DNA from: Cacajao melanocephalus | Taxonomy: Eukaryota; Chordata; Mammalia; Primates; Pitheciidae | NCBI GenBank assembly: GCA_963573385.1 | Contig: CAUYLG010063104.1 | Span: 62,001 to 126,000 of the forward strand | Length of the DNA: 64,000 nt | Direction of reading: 5' to 3' | Part shown: positions 41,235 through 53,931 of the stretch, piece by piece | Numbering within the stretch: the stretch's first letter is position 1 | Layout of the letters: each line of letters starts with the position of its first letter | Program-made: the position numbers and the translations under genes | Notes under the pieces: generated by a model | Database searches by the model: none | Told to the model about the DNA's origin: nothing | What the model saw: the letters and a program-made list of their open reading frames with translations, nothing else

Positions 41235-43250
41235 CCATCCTTTTACTTGAGTTTCTGATTTCTTTCTCATAGATTCTGCTTTAGCCACCTTTCCTTCCAT
41301 GCCTCTGAGATCCAGGACATATCCCAATAGTCTCTGACCCAGTTAGGGAAACAGCATCTAAAAGCATTCATTTTGATTGTTTTTATAACCAGTTACTTTT
41401 TTTTCAGGCAGTGAGGAAGGAATACATACAGGGGAAAGGTCAGTGTTGATACTATTAGGGTGACCACAATTAATCCTATTTACTTCATGAACACAAGGCC
41501 TCTGGGCAGCTCCAGCCAAACATTGCTGTATGTATCTGGCAGGTTATTTGGCAGGAAAAGCTACTCAAAACTAAAATATTTTCAAGTGTATTTTTACTAT
41601 GTGATTTATTTTTATGTAAAAGATCACTCAGTGTATTTGCACTAATTAGTGTATAAAAGCATTAAATTAGCCTCTGATTTTTTTCTTCAAGTAAAAATAT
41701 AAGAAAATAGATTTTTTTTTCTCCTGAGAAAGAAAAAGCATGTCATGTGACTCCCCACGAAAGCCCTGTAGGTTAAGTTTAATTTAGCAATTCCCTCTCT
41801 ACTTTTCTACCAGGTTCCTGTTACCAATGCAATTATTTCGTGGCCTTTTGCCTGAATTATTCTAAGCTGCTTCTCCAGAGGAAATGAGTCAGAAGAAATA
41901 GGCTTGATGTGCATTTCTGCCTTTGGAGACTTCTCTTGATACGGTGTAAATCCATAAAGCTTCATTAATGCAAGTATTTTGACTTGTCTGCACATTTTTT
42001 CAATCTGCTTTTGATAACAAGGTCTGTTTCCAGGGTACTTCACATTTAAAACCATATGATATGTATAAAATATCACTGCTGGAAAATGGAGAGATGCAAA
42101 TGGGTCCCCCCTTCTGTAGTCCCTCCCTAATGTCAGAATCTGAGGCTAGGGTTGTAAGTGATGATATCACTCAGAAGAGCGTCTGTCACAAGAGGCAACT
42201 GCATGGGAGTGCATTCTGAAAGATGACTGCTTAGACGTGCAGCAAGAGTGGCAGGAAAACAGAGGATGGCACTTGACACTGATTTAGGAGAGGAAGATAG
42301 TCATTGGGACTTTTGCTAACTTTGTCCCTAGAGAGTGAATTCTGCTTTTGTTGGTCCTAATAATTGCAGAGTAATTCTACAATGTAGTTAAATTTGTAAA
42401 TCTAATGCCTGATTTGATCTGAGATTTATAATGACTCAGCCGGTTGATCCAGCTTGGGTCTAGACTCATTTCACTTTTGTAGTGACAAGATATGACAATA
42501 TAGGACACACCCTTTATCCCCTGGGGCCATCCTGGTGTCAGTCATTTCAGGCTAGGCCAGTGTTAGAGCAGCCTCTGAAGCAGAAGTAGATAGAAAGTTG
42601 TGAATGATTGCTAATATTCAACATTCATTAATTTAACATCGACTATGTTAAGGGTAGTGATATTGCAGTTGACCAAGACCATCATGGTATCTGCTTGGTT
42701 GGTGCTTGAAATAAGGCGATCTGGCTCCAACCACCCAGGTGTCCAGGAGTTGAGAGGGCTGTAACCAGTAGGCAGTGAATAGTCTTCAAACCTATACCCC
42801 CTACAAATTTTGGAAAAGCCGTGATACTCCGATGAATTTTTAAAAAAGAATATCTAAAATCATTATGTTTACCCCCAAAAGATGCATTTTATTATGCATT
42901 ATAAATATTGGCATTTTAAAATGTTATTTGGTCTTTTAAATGTATCCAGTGAAATCTTGGTACAGTAGAGATTTGATAGCTACTACTTTCCATCTTTAAA
43001 AATACTTTAATATGCTTTGTAACAGTTGGAAATATTATGTGATTCATTTTGCTCCCTGAACTCCATTCTACTTCTTCCAAAGAATTTTATCCTAAAATGA
43101 CTTTATTTTTTGCTTAAAAGTCTTATTGGTCTCCTTATTAAGTACTACTCAGCATGTTAGAGATATAAGTGTTCTTTGTGTTACCATAGGCTCTAAGAGT
43201 TTAATGACCAAAGGACATTTTAATAAATATTAAACTTAAAAAGTTACATT
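41235..43250. other. No gene seen (about 2 kb)
   Basis: The longest repeat-poor stretch between Alus downstream of KICS2. AT-rich. The minus-strand open frame 41807-42076 (89 codons) shows no family I recognise and has no splice support. Confidence 0.55.
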
Positions 43251-43550
43251 GGGCCTGGTGTGGTGGCTCACGCCTGTAATCCCAGCACTTTGGGAGACCG
43301 AGGTGGTGGATCACTTGAGGTCAGGAGCTCGAGACCAGTCAACATGGTCTTGAACATGGTAAAATCCAGTCTCTACTAAAAATACAAAGGATTAGCCAGA
43401 CGTGGTGACAGGCACCTGTAATCCCAGCTATTCTGGAGGCTGAGGCAGGAGAATTGCTTGAACCTGGGAAGCAGAGGTTTTAGTAAGCCAAGATCACATC
43501 ACTGCACTCCAGACTGGGTGACAGAGCGAGACTCTTGTCTCAAAAGAAAA
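43251..43550 (+). repeat. Alu SINE with 13-bp target-site duplication
   Basis: Forward Alu flanked by perfect aaaaagttacatt at 43238-43250 and 43551-43563. Confidence 0.97.
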
Positions 43551-44011
43551 AAAAAGTTACATTTAGTTTAAAATACATTTTCTATGAAATGAATAGCTAC
43601 AATATTTACAGTGATTTGGTTCAAGAAATTGATTGTCTAAATGTTCTTTTGTTTGTTGGGCAGATATTTTTACACCTTAGGATAATACCCCATATTAAAA
43701 ACTGGGAAGGGTTTGCAGTTTTACCCTATTTGCTAGCTAACAACTTAGCCTGACATAGTTTCACAGATGCTGACAGAAGACACAAGACAGTTATTCTAGT
43801 AATAGCAAGAGCTGGATAACATCATTTTTGCATTTTTCATTTCTTGAGCTTCAGTTCCATCGGGGCCAGTGTGGATGGGCCCAGATGGATGTTTGCTCAC
43901 ATGCTTGTGAGAATTCTGATCTTAGGAAACCCAAATCTTTTATCATGGTTTGTAAGCATGCCTTCCCTTTGCTCCAGAGGGAGACATTCCTATTCTAGCC
44001 AGTAAATGTGT

Positions 44012-44160
44012 TGGTTTCCTAGAGATCCCATAATAAAGTACCAAAAATTGGATGGTTTAAAACAACAGAAGTGTATTGTGTCTCAGTTCTGCAGGCTAGA
44101 AGTCTGACGTCATGATGATGGCAGAGCCATCTTCACACTGAAACCTGTAGAGATAGAGCA
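44012..44160 (-). mobile_element. MaLR LTR fragment
   Basis: Reversed 3' end of an MLT1/MST-type LTR: cccataataaagtaccaaaa, gatggtttaaaacaacagaa, tcagttctgcaggctagaag. Confidence 0.7.
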
Positions 44161-44439
44161 GAACTAAGGGCAGTTGATGCCTGACTCTCAAGACCTGCAG
44201 AATATGAAAAAACCCATGGAAAATTGTCTCCTAATACACTATAGTAAACATATGGGTGAGAGGTGAGTTTATTTTTTTTATATTTTTTTGTCATAAATAT
44301 TGTAAAACTATTTTTATTAGATTATGAAGAGATGCATCTAGTATGATATAAATATGCATGATATTGTTGATTATATTTTCAATATGGAGTTGAGTAAAAG
44401 AAAAATTGTGCAATAACATGTTTTTCTTTCTCATAGTTT

Positions 44440-44888
44440 ATTTATTTATTTTTTTGTTGTTGCACTTTAGGTTCTGGGGTACATGTGCAGATCATGCAGG
44501 ATTGTTGCATAGGTACATACATGGCAATGTGGTTTGCTGCCTCCATCCCCCCATGACCTAAATCTGGCATTTCTCCCCATGTTATCCCTCCCCGACCTCC
44601 CTACCCCCCTACACTGTCCCTCCTTTGGCCCCCCTCAACAGACCCCAGTGTGTGATGCTCCCTTCCCTGTGTCCATGTGTTCTCATTGTTCAACACCTGC
44701 CTGTGAGTGAGAACATGCAGTGTTTGATTTTCTGTTCTTGTATCAGTTTGCTGAGAATGATGGTTTCTAGATGCATCCATGTCCCTACAAAGGACATGAA
44801 CTCATCATTTTTTATGGCTGCATAGTATTCCATGGTGTATATGTGCCACATTTTCTTTTTCCAGTCTATCGTCAATGGGCATTTGGGA
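44440..44888 (-). mobile_element. L1P 3' fragment (about 450 bp)
   Basis: Reverse L1 3' end: aggttctggggtacatgtgc, gtgagaacatgcagtgtttg, gacatgaactcatcattttt, catagtattccatggtgtat, ending atcgtcaatgggcatttggg. 5'-truncated. Confidence 0.94.
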
Positions 44889-46982
44889 GAGGTTAGTTTA
44901 TTTTTGGTGAGAAAAAGGCAGTTATTAAGGGAGAAGGTAGAAAAAGCTTAGCCTACTAAAAGCACTTTCACAGATTCTTAGGAGAATTCCTGTGGAAGTT
45001 GAGGAATCTGAAACTCATTTGCTAAAAATTGATTTTCTTAGAATGATCTCTATTCTTATATCTTTTGAAAAATATTTCCAAATCTTAGGTAGTAGAATCC
45101 CAGTTTGAAGTTCACTATTTTAAGGGACATGAGGTGCATCTGGAGTGCTGTTCTCTGGGAGTCACCACATATAGTACAGCTTTGAGGTATTGATCCCATA
45201 ATGCCCCCTTCTATTTTCCTGAACTTTCCAAGAAGTCTTTGCTAAAGTTGTGGTTGGGCTGGGCAATGTGATCAGATAATTAAAAGGTGGGTCTTCTTTG
45301 TCTTCTTTTAGGGGAGGGCAGCAGTAGCAGGAGGAAGGTTGAATCCAGGAATTGCCAAAGGTGGTATGCCACAGAGCCCTGGTCAGCCTGTGCACAAAGA
45401 ATGTGGTCAGGAGGCAGATGAGTGGCGGAGGCAGCAGACAACTGGGGTGGGGTCCTGATTTCCAGAAATAGTAAGGAGAGGAATTTGTCAAGAGCCTGGA
45501 ATTCCTGCAATTAAGCAGAATGGGGAGTTGATGTTTTTCTAGTGAATATTAACAAATAAATGTGACCTCATTTTATACTCCCCTTGGCCAAGGTCTGGAC
45601 ATTCCAGTTAAAGTTTTTGACCAAATTCTATATGGCTAAATTGATGTAGAATCATTCAGTTCCACAGCAAACCATTTATACAGACACAACGACTTATTTG
45701 CATATTTTATCCAACTATTTTCTAAATAACAAGGTCAGTTTTTGTGAAATGTGACTATCTGGTCTAGCAATTATAGTTGTCCTTGGAACACTTGAGAAAG
45801 TGCTTCTTATAGTATTTATTAAATGTTATTTTTAGTTTGAAAACCAGCACAGATCTCCAGGAGCAATAATGTTTTATGTTATTAAAGTTGAGCCCCTGTA
45901 GTCTTGTTTGATTTTAAGAGAATAGATGAATGATATTGAGGAGAGGAAGATAAATTTTTTGTCTCTGTCCTCAGGGAATTAACTTCCAAGGAAGGGGGAC
46001 CATCAGCACCTGAAATATCTAGCTTAAAAAATTGTATAGATTTGTCAAACTTTACAGGTGGGAATTGTAACAATACTGAAAAAATGTCAACTACTTAACA
46101 GCTGGTAAGAAAATTCTTAGGGAAAGTATGAAATGCTTAGAGAAAATACTTTGAGGAGATACTTGGAGTAGGGTTGGCCTTGTTACTTGCAGGGCTTTCA
46201 TTTTTGCTTCCCTGGAGAAAGAATGGGGTTCAGGAGGAAGAGATAGCTGGATGTAATAGAGAGAGGAGCCAAGAAGCTCAACCTGGCCTGGTGGAATTAA
46301 ATAGACCCTTAGATGCACTACTGCAAAGGTAGAGGGAAAATGCACAGGGGGAGGTCTCTCAGGGTGTCAGTTGTGAGGTTGCAATGTAAACCTCTCCTCT
46401 CTCCTCTTTGAAACCTTTAATAATTACTTGAGTAAATTTTTTTTTTTTTGAGGGATCCGGAGGGGCAAGGACTCCAAAGGAGGGAGAAAGGACCAATTGA
46501 CATCTAAGAGCACTGTATTATTTCTTCCTCCTTCTGTTCCTTAAGTTATAGCAGGAAAGGATTGGCAACTTCTCCTTTCATTAGTCAACAAAAAAGTCTT
46601 TAAATGTATTACCTGCCGAGGGCTTGCTGTTGCATAAGACAGTGGTTATGACTTATGTTTACAATTCATATGTATTGATTACATAGGAAGGTGATAATGG
46701 ACAGAAAGGTCAAACTCAATCTGTCTTCTGGATTTTGTTGTGAAAGTGAGTGAAAGATAAGGTGCTTTGCTGGATTAAAAAGTGAAAAGGAAAAGAAGGG
46801 AAGAGCATATCAAGGAGGAGAATTAAGTGCAACTCTCTTTTCCTTTTAGCTCTTAGTTTGTGCCAGTATGATGAGGTAGAAGATAGATGTGGGGTTAGAC
46901 AGTTCATAAAGGGGAAAGGAAGAAAAGTAATCAAAACGAAAAATCAGGGAAGGAGGAAGTGAACACAAGAAGAGCAAAGAGA
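44889..46982. other. No gene seen (about 2.1 kb)
   Basis: Unique-looking sequence. The minus-strand frames at 45162-45491 and 45280-45510 overlap each other, have no recognisable domain and lack splice evidence. Purine-rich patches occur (46440-46490, 46780-46970). Confidence 0.5.
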
Positions 46983-47270
46983 CGCCAGGCATGGCTCATG
47001 ACTATAATCCCAGCACTGTGGAAGGCTGAGGCTGGCAGATCACTTCAGCCCAGGAGTTAAGAGACCAGTCTTGACAACATGGTGAGACCCCATCTCTACA
47101 AAAAATATAAGAGAAAAAATTTTTGCTGGGTGTGGTGGTATGTGCCTGTTAAGTCCCAGCTACGCAGGAGGTTGAGGTGGAAAGATCACCTGAGCCTGAG
47201 AGGTGAAGCTAAAGTGAGCTGAGATCATGCCACTGCACCACTCCAGCCTGAGTGACAGAGTGAGTACTGT
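46983..47270 (+). repeat. Alu SINE
   Basis: Forward Alu, cgccaggcatggctcatgac to gtgacagagtgagtactgt; its A-tail is replaced by a CA repeat. Confidence 0.92.
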
Positions 47271-47288
47271 CACACACACACACACACA
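47271..47288. repeat. (CA)9 microsatellite at Alu tail
   Basis: CA repeat exactly where the poly-A tail of the Alu should be. Confidence 0.93.
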
Positions 47289-47289
47289 A

Positions 47290-48785
47290 AGAATAGTGAC
47301 AAGAGTTACTATGGCATTAGGAAATAAAGACAGTCTTTGCTGTTCTGGTCAGTGCCATGATAAAGTAAGTGCACAAGACACTTTCATTGTAGTGCTTTAG
47401 GGTTAAATAAGAGCAACAAAGTCCTCACTGGGGGAACCTGGTCCCTCCTTCCTGTTTTCACGGGGTATGTGAGAACCCATTCAATTCTAACTCATTGAGC
47501 CAGAATCCCTGGCACTGTGTTTATTAAGCTTACCACTAAAACCACTTTCTACATACAACCTAGCAAAGGTAATTACTTTTAATGAGAAACAATAACAAAG
47601 ATAACAATTTTCAATGCTATTATTTCCCTATTCCATTCTGTGGGCACAATTTTAAAATTTTCTGGTATGTTGGCCTCCTCTTCTTATTCATTATCACTTT
47701 ATATACAACATATTAAAAGCATCTTTTGTCTTGATTACGTGGGACTAACAAATATTTAGGGAGCATTCACCATAAACTCTATTAATCAATGCTGAAGCTT
47801 CCTAGTAACATGGTTAACATTTGGTATTATTGCTTTACTTTGTTTTTGGAGCTGGTATGTTTTTGTTAAAATTTTTTTTTTTTTTGATTGCTTGGGGTCT
47901 GAACTCTCTAGAGAGGATCTGTATCAAAAAAGCAGCCTAATTGCAAAATCTTTCCTTTGGCAGTGAAAAGATTGGGAATGAGAGTCGGTGACGACCAGCC
48001 AGTAGATGGCAACACTAAAGCAAAGCACAGCTCCTTGGCGGTGACTTTATTTCCATCCTGGGACAACCGGTGCAGCTTGGCTTCTTTGGACAGTGGGAAG
48101 TTGAGCGGTGTAGGGGAGATAAAAATGACCATTTTTAGTGTTTAAAGTTGGGGCATTAATGACTCCTCTTGTAGAGACAGGTATTCGGGCAAGAATTGGC
48201 TCAGGAGATGAGTCAGAAACTCTGCTGTCATTTCCAGTGAATTTTAACCAAGACATTCCAAACTCCTTCCTCATCTGGTGACAGTGCAGTGAGCATCTCC
48301 TGACTCAGAACCATCCACACATGACTGTAACTGCTGCTGCTGCTGCTTCGTTCCTGAGGCATTTTCTGTTTGTTGTGAGACTCATGCTCCCTCCCCAAAT
48401 TTTCAGACAAGAGGACTTACCTTGCTTGGAGTGCTTAGAAGGATGAATGCAGAGTATTAACATCTTTGTGAGGGAAAAGGGAGTTTCATGCCCTTTGATT
48501 TTCTAATGAAAGTACATACCTCTCCCCAGATGTCTATGAACACAAACAGAATTTGCTTTTATAATTTGGGAGGTTCATGGGACTCCCCATGAGTCCATGG
48601 GACCCCAAGATAAAAATCCCTGTCTGGGAAAAGCTCTCGATGAAGTCCAAATAGGCTATTCGGGAGATACAGTAAGTCTTGAAGGCCAGTACTGTCCCAG
48701 GCAGATAAATAATTGCTGGATGTTTTCACTCGGATATCCTGTATGCAGCTCAGCACTTTCCTTCCCCAAACTTGCTCCACTTGGC
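47290..48785. other. No gene seen (about 1.5 kb)
   Basis: Unassigned sequence. A small CTG run (five units) lies at about 48330-48346. Nothing supports an exon. Confidence 0.5.
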
Positions 48786-48789
48786 ATCC

Positions 48790-49290
48790 TTAATTTTTTT
48801 CTTAGTATGACTCTTGTCCCAGTCGCCTTCTTTTCAAACTTTGGAGTCATCTTTGATTCTTCTGTTTTACTCACTGCTGAATCTTCACAGCACTCTTATA
48901 TTCTTTGCATTTTCATAGTGAGTTCTTTCTTTGCTTTTGGCTATTACTCAAGCCTGGATTAGAAATCCCGTCTCCTGCTTGGTCTCTTGCCTTCTGTTTC
49001 TTTGTATTCCAGGCCTTCCTTCTTACCTTTGCTAGGGGATTCTTTGGAAACCCTGAGCTGGTTGTCTCTCTTCAGCTCTGCCTCTTGCTCCCTCTTTTTA
49101 AAAAGTCCTGATTAAGTAGCTCCCCAGAGTCTGCTGGAAGAAGTCCAGTTCTGACACTGGGGTTTGGCCTTTTCTTTCTTTTCTTCTGCTGTTCCCTTGC
49201 TTTACCTCAGTTTTACTCAAAATGGATACTTGGCTGGCCATCTATTTTCTTGCCTTTACTCTGAATTTTCTTTGTCTGGAATCCTTCTAG
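48790..49290 (+). mobile_element. L2 (LINE-2) fragment
   Basis: C/T-rich L2-like text: ctcttgtcccagtcgccttc, ggagtcatctttgattcttc, agcctggattagaaatcccg, gtctcctgcttggtctcttg. The 121-codon frame at 48597-48962 comes largely from it. Confidence 0.55.
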
Positions 49291-49654
49291 ACTAGGGGTT
49301 CTTCACATTTTTGGTACCATAAGAGGTGAGATCTGTTTGGCAGCCTGCAAAGCATACAAACACTTTCTCACAATGTTTTTAATGTATAAAGTGATATATA
49401 GAATTACAAAGGAAACCAATGATATTGAAATACAGTTATAAAAGTGTTTAAAAATCTGCTATTCTGTATGTGTTCTTCTTTATAATACATTTAATAACAA
49501 GATATGGCATTGATCATAGTAATTATCACGGCAGTTTACGGCCTACATCTGCAATGGAAAGAAATGCTAAATTTCAGTTAGACATTAGGGAAAATAAAGA
49601 TGTATTTTTTCCCTATTCAAATTCATAGACCCAAGGCTAAGGATCTTTAATCTA

Positions 49655-49829
49655 GATAATTGATTCTTCGACTAAAGTATGAATCAGAATCACTGGGATG
49701 CTAAACAGAGCATGCTGAGACCCATTTCTGATTCAGTAGGTCAAGGGTAAGACTCTAGATTTTGCATTTCTAAGTGTTGCTGATATCGCAGGCCCAGGGA
49801 TTGCAGTTTTTGAAAACCTCTGATCTAGG
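49655..49829 (-). mobile_element. MER5A hAT element
   Basis: Reverse MER5A order: tgaatcagaatcactgggat, catttctgattcagtaggtc, tagattttgcatttctaagt, gttgctgatatcgcaggccc, tttttgaaaacctctga. Confidence 0.75.
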
Positions 49830-50160
49830 ATAGATTACCACGTCTTGCCATCTTTACCTGCCAAAACTCTATGCCTCCCGAAAGACCCAGGGAAAGGCCA
49901 CCTTTTAAGTTTTCTCTTATAATCCCAACTGGAAGAAATTTCTTCTTCTTCAAGAACGCTGTCCCAATTTTTCATCCCACTCTCGTGGCATTTAACTTTC
50001 TGCCTGGAGTAAGATGGGTCTAGTCTCAACTTGGGCTTGAGCCTTCTAAGCTATTTGTGCTACTGGAAATGCTATGATATTTCAGACCTCCATGAAGGAA
50101 TAACTGTCTTCTCTCTAGACTGTGAGTTCTTCTAGGGTATGAAACATGTCTTATAATTTG
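49830..50160 (+). mobile_element. L2 fragment, probable
   Basis: aaagacccagggaaaggcca and agactgtgagttcttctagg fit the L2 3' region. Strongly diverged. Confidence 0.45.
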
Positions 50161-50344
50161 TGGGAGAGAAGAGGGACTAAGGAAGGGAAGAAAGAAAATT
50201 TCAATAGAGAACCTCTCATTAGGGGAATTTATCTAGAAGCACAGAAATTAGTCATGAAAGAGAACACCTAGTTTATTTACATAATACCCTTCCTGGGTGC
50301 TACTGGCTGAAATGCCCTTTATCCAGATGAAAAAACATAACAAA

Positions 50345-50654
50345 GGGCTGGGCAGTGGGGCTCATGCCTGTAATCCCAGCACTTTGGGAGGTCAAGGCGG
50401 GCAGATCATGAGGTCAGGAGTTAGAGACTAGCCTGGCTAACATGGTGAAACTCCATCTCTACTAAAAATACAAAATAGCTGGACGTGGTGGCACATGCCT
50501 GTAGTCTCAGCTACTTGGGAGGTTGAGGCAGAAGAATCACTTGAACCTGGAGGCAGAGGTTGCAGTGAGCCGAGATCGCGCCCCTACACTCTAGCCTGGA
50601 TGACAGAGTGAGACTCCATCTCAAAAAAAAAAAAAGAAAAAGAAAAAAAAAAAA
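50345..50654 (+). repeat. Alu SINE
   Basis: Forward Alu, ggctgggcagtggggctcat to gagtgagactccatctc, with A-tail mixed with AAAAAG. Confidence 0.96.
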
Positions 50655-50655
50655 C

Positions 50656-52379
50656 TGGTTACACAGTGGACCTTCCAGAAAGTTTTCAAAAAGATTTTCA
50701 TTGGCCCATTGTCATTGCACAGTATATGGCCTCATCCAGGTCCATGGTAAGAATGTTTTATGGGTCAGAGCCCTGCGAGTGCATATGGATTTTCTGCAAA
50801 GTCTTTGATGTAGTACTCTAGAGTTATTTTTAAAGACAGGAGAAGCCCACTGGAGCCTTTTGTGTGGCACAGCTTATCTATACCTGATCAAACCTCCTAA
50901 CTAGTGAATATCAATCGTTTGGAGTCAACCTGGGAGGAGACATAGAATTAAGTAAGTGTTGAGCTGCAGGATTCTGATTTTCATCCTTGTACTGTTTCAT
51001 TCACTCGAATTTTTCTTCCTTCTTCCCCTCTGTCTTTTTTTCTTCTCTTCCTCTCTCCCTTTTTCTCCTTTCTGTCCCTTTTCCCATCCTTTCCTTTTTT
51101 TAATCCAATGACTAGGATAGCAATTTTGTTGAAAGTTGGTCTCTAGGAGCCTATAGGTTTCCTTCCAAATAGAAAATTCTGAGACCCTATAAAACAGATC
51201 CACAGTGAGATGTTCTCTCTTGCCAGGTAAAAATTCTATTTGTGGTATTGTTCCTTCCCATACTTTAAATCTTGTTTATTTGACAGAGACTAAGCCTCTG
51301 TGAAGTGGAAGCATTCTCTGAGATTTCCATTCAGGTCTTCTGTCTCTGTCTTGCTCTACTTGTACGAATTGTGTGATCCAAGTCACTCTATCAAGTTTAG
51401 ATAATGAATATAGAGGCAAAATAGCAATTATTAACAGTGATGATAAACATTTGCATGTGGTGCTTTTCATTTCTAAATGGCTTTGAACAGGCCAAATACA
51501 TCTGTTAATACTAGTCATTCTGCCTGTGGGATTCCTTATCTTGGGTCAGAGGGTTTCCCTTGGACTCTGTTCTAGCTGTGCAGAAAGACTCATTTTGGTA
51601 GCTATTGAAATTTTCCCCCCTATGAGGCATAGTTCTAAACTTTTAATCATTTCTCATGGATTACATCTGTTCTCTTGGTGATAGCTGTGCATGTTTCTGT
51701 TCTCATATGTGCATTTAAAATGAATTTATCCTGGTACTGTGGCTAGATAAGAAACTACTATTACTGAATTCTTTCCTAGGAGGGAGAAATGCAATTTTCT
51801 CTGGAGGTTCGTTCAGAGCAGATCTTCAAATAAAACTCTGATCTTCATAGTGGTACCCTATGGGGTAATTCAGCAGATACTTTGAATGCCTTTTTCCCTA
51901 AGGCAGTGGGCTAACAATGTAGGTAACGTTTCTCCTGGGCTGGTCTAGAGGCAAATGTTCAGGTGAAAGTTGTTCTATGTACATACCTCTCTCCCTTGTC
52001 ACTTTCTGAGTATTTTAGATGGATTTGCATATAGTTCTGTGTGTATGACTAAGCTGTAAGGGACAGATACTGGGTCTTTTGTCTTTTTACACTTAGTGTT
52101 GGCGTGTAAATGGTGCTCAATCATTGTTGCGCTGAAATCCTCTTTAATCTCAAACCGAACCATATCCCCTTTATTATCATCTCCAACCCCAAATGAAAAG
52201 ATTGTTTTCTATGTAGAGATTCAAACTGAAATCATATTAAATTAATTAGGGAGCACAGTATGACTTAGTACATGGTTTCGTGATCTAAGGATTTATTTTT
52301 TCATAAACACCGCCGCTTGGCTGTGCAGCCCTGCCCCCTTCCCTAGGATCACCGCATGCGTCTTCCCTGGCTCTGTTTG
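50656..52379. other. No gene seen; pyrimidine patch
   Basis: Mostly unassigned. A CT-rich patch lies at 51008-51100. An L2-like 3' end may lie at 52045-52130 (tggtgctcaatcattgttg). Confidence 0.5.
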
Positions 52380-52920
52380 GGTCCTAGAAGCAGCTTGTGC
52401 TGTTCTCTGTGTCTTGCATGCTTTTCTTCACCCTCTGTCTTACATCACCCTTTATCCCTGCATCCCTCAGGCCTCAGCTCAGTCATCACTTCCTCTGGTG
52501 CCCCAGCCCTGTTTCTGCCCAGGCCTGCTCAGTCTCCTTTCAGAGACCTGATCACCATTGTAAGTGGCTGACCATTTACTCCTGAGCAACTTCCTTCCTC
52601 TCTGTTCTATAAACTTCCTGAGGCCAGGGGCTAAGCCCGTTTCTGCTGACCTTTGCATTTCTAGCCTTCGCACAGTGACTGGGGGATAACAAGCACCAGT
52701 GGCCATGCCAAGGAATGCTCAGGGTTAGAGTCCCTCATAATTTCTATCATTCCACACAAAACATTTCTATTCTTGGATATGAATTCTTGCCATTTTCCCA
52801 CTGTCATGTAAAATGTGAATGTTAAGTCCACAAGGGCAGAGCTTCTCTGTCATTATGGATCTTAAGCATTTAGATGAGTGTTACCTAGCAGGTGCTCTGA
52901 AATATTTGTGGAATTGATAA
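52380..52920 (+). mobile_element. L2 3' fragment
   Basis: L2 order on the + strand: ggcctcagctcagtcatcac, ttcctctggtgccccagccc, tataaacttcctgaggccag, gtccacaagggcagagcttc, gcaggtgctctgaaatattt. Confidence 0.65.
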
Positions 52921-53340
52921 AGGTGTCTTGAGAAATCTTGGTTTTCACTGATCTTTGATATTCATTTGTGTGTGCTCTGCAAACCGTTTCAAGGCAAGTG
53001 CCTTCCATCCTTTCTCTGACTCCCCGCCTTCTAACTAGATTGCACTTTCAAATCTGTTGCTTTAGCAACTCTGGCACCGCGCACTGGTAGGTTCTCAACA
53101 CATATTTTATGAAAGCCCAGAGCTGGAATTTTTCAAGGAAGTTTTTCAATGGTACATACCTAGCAAAAGTGTGGTCCACTAGAGAGGGGGTGGACTGGGG
53201 TGGAATAGGTTTCTCAAGGTGTCTCTGCTTCCAACGGTATGCTATGAGAGATTCATGAATATATATGCAGTTTGCTTTGAGCAAGTACCCAGCAAGATTA
53301 TCAGCTGAAAAATATGTTTCTCATTAAAAGCTTAACAGCG

Positions 53341-53473
53341 AGTCAGGTGCAGCGGCACATGCTTGTGGCCCCAGCTACTCAGGAGGCTGAGGTGGGAGGA
53401 TTGCTTGAGCCCAGGAGTTCAAGAACAGCTTGGGCAGCATAGGGAGTCCCCATCTATAAAATAATAATAATAG
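53341..53473 (+). repeat. Alu-like fragment
   Basis: gtcaggtgcagcggcacatg joined to gtggccccagctactcagga, then gagcccaggagttcaagaac, with AATAATAAT tail. It looks like a single, rearranged Alu monomer. Confidence 0.8.
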
Positions 53474-53620
53474 TTGCCACCATCATCATCATCTCAACAG
53501 CTTTTTGAAAGGATGGCATTTTTTTAAAAAGCCATTTTAAAACTGTAAATACAGTTTGCATGCACATGTAAGTAAGAGCACTTCCATATGCATGTATCCC
53601 TTCCTCCCCACCCCGCACCG

Positions 53621-53931
53621 TTATTTATTTATTTATTTATTTATTTTTGACATGGATTCTTTCTCTGTCACCCAGGCTGGAGTGCAATGGCACAATCTTA
53701 GTGCACTGCAACCTCTGCCTCCTAGTTCAAGCTTCAATTACTTGAACATCCTTGGCTCAAGGACCACCACCACATCTGGCTAATTTTTTTGTTTGTTTGT
53801 TTGTTTGTTTGTTTGTAGAGACAGGGTTTCACCATGTTGGTCAGGCTTGTCTCAAACTCCTGACCTCAGATGATCCACCCGCCTCAGCCTCCCAAAGTGT
53901 TGGGATTACGGGCATGAGTAACTTCACCCAG
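53621..53931 (-). repeat. Alu SINE with two tetranucleotide runs
   Basis: Reverse Alu with (TTTA)n at its tail (53621-53645) and (TTTG)7 in its middle A-rich linker (53787-53816), where a T-run is usual. Confidence 0.93.

Noticed and set aside
45162..45510. Two overlapping minus-strand frames of 109 and 76 codons
   Set aside because: No domain, no conservation information and no splice or promoter signal. Could be chance.
48330..48346. CTG triplet expansion
   Set aside because: Only about five units, far below expansion range and not in a known transcript.
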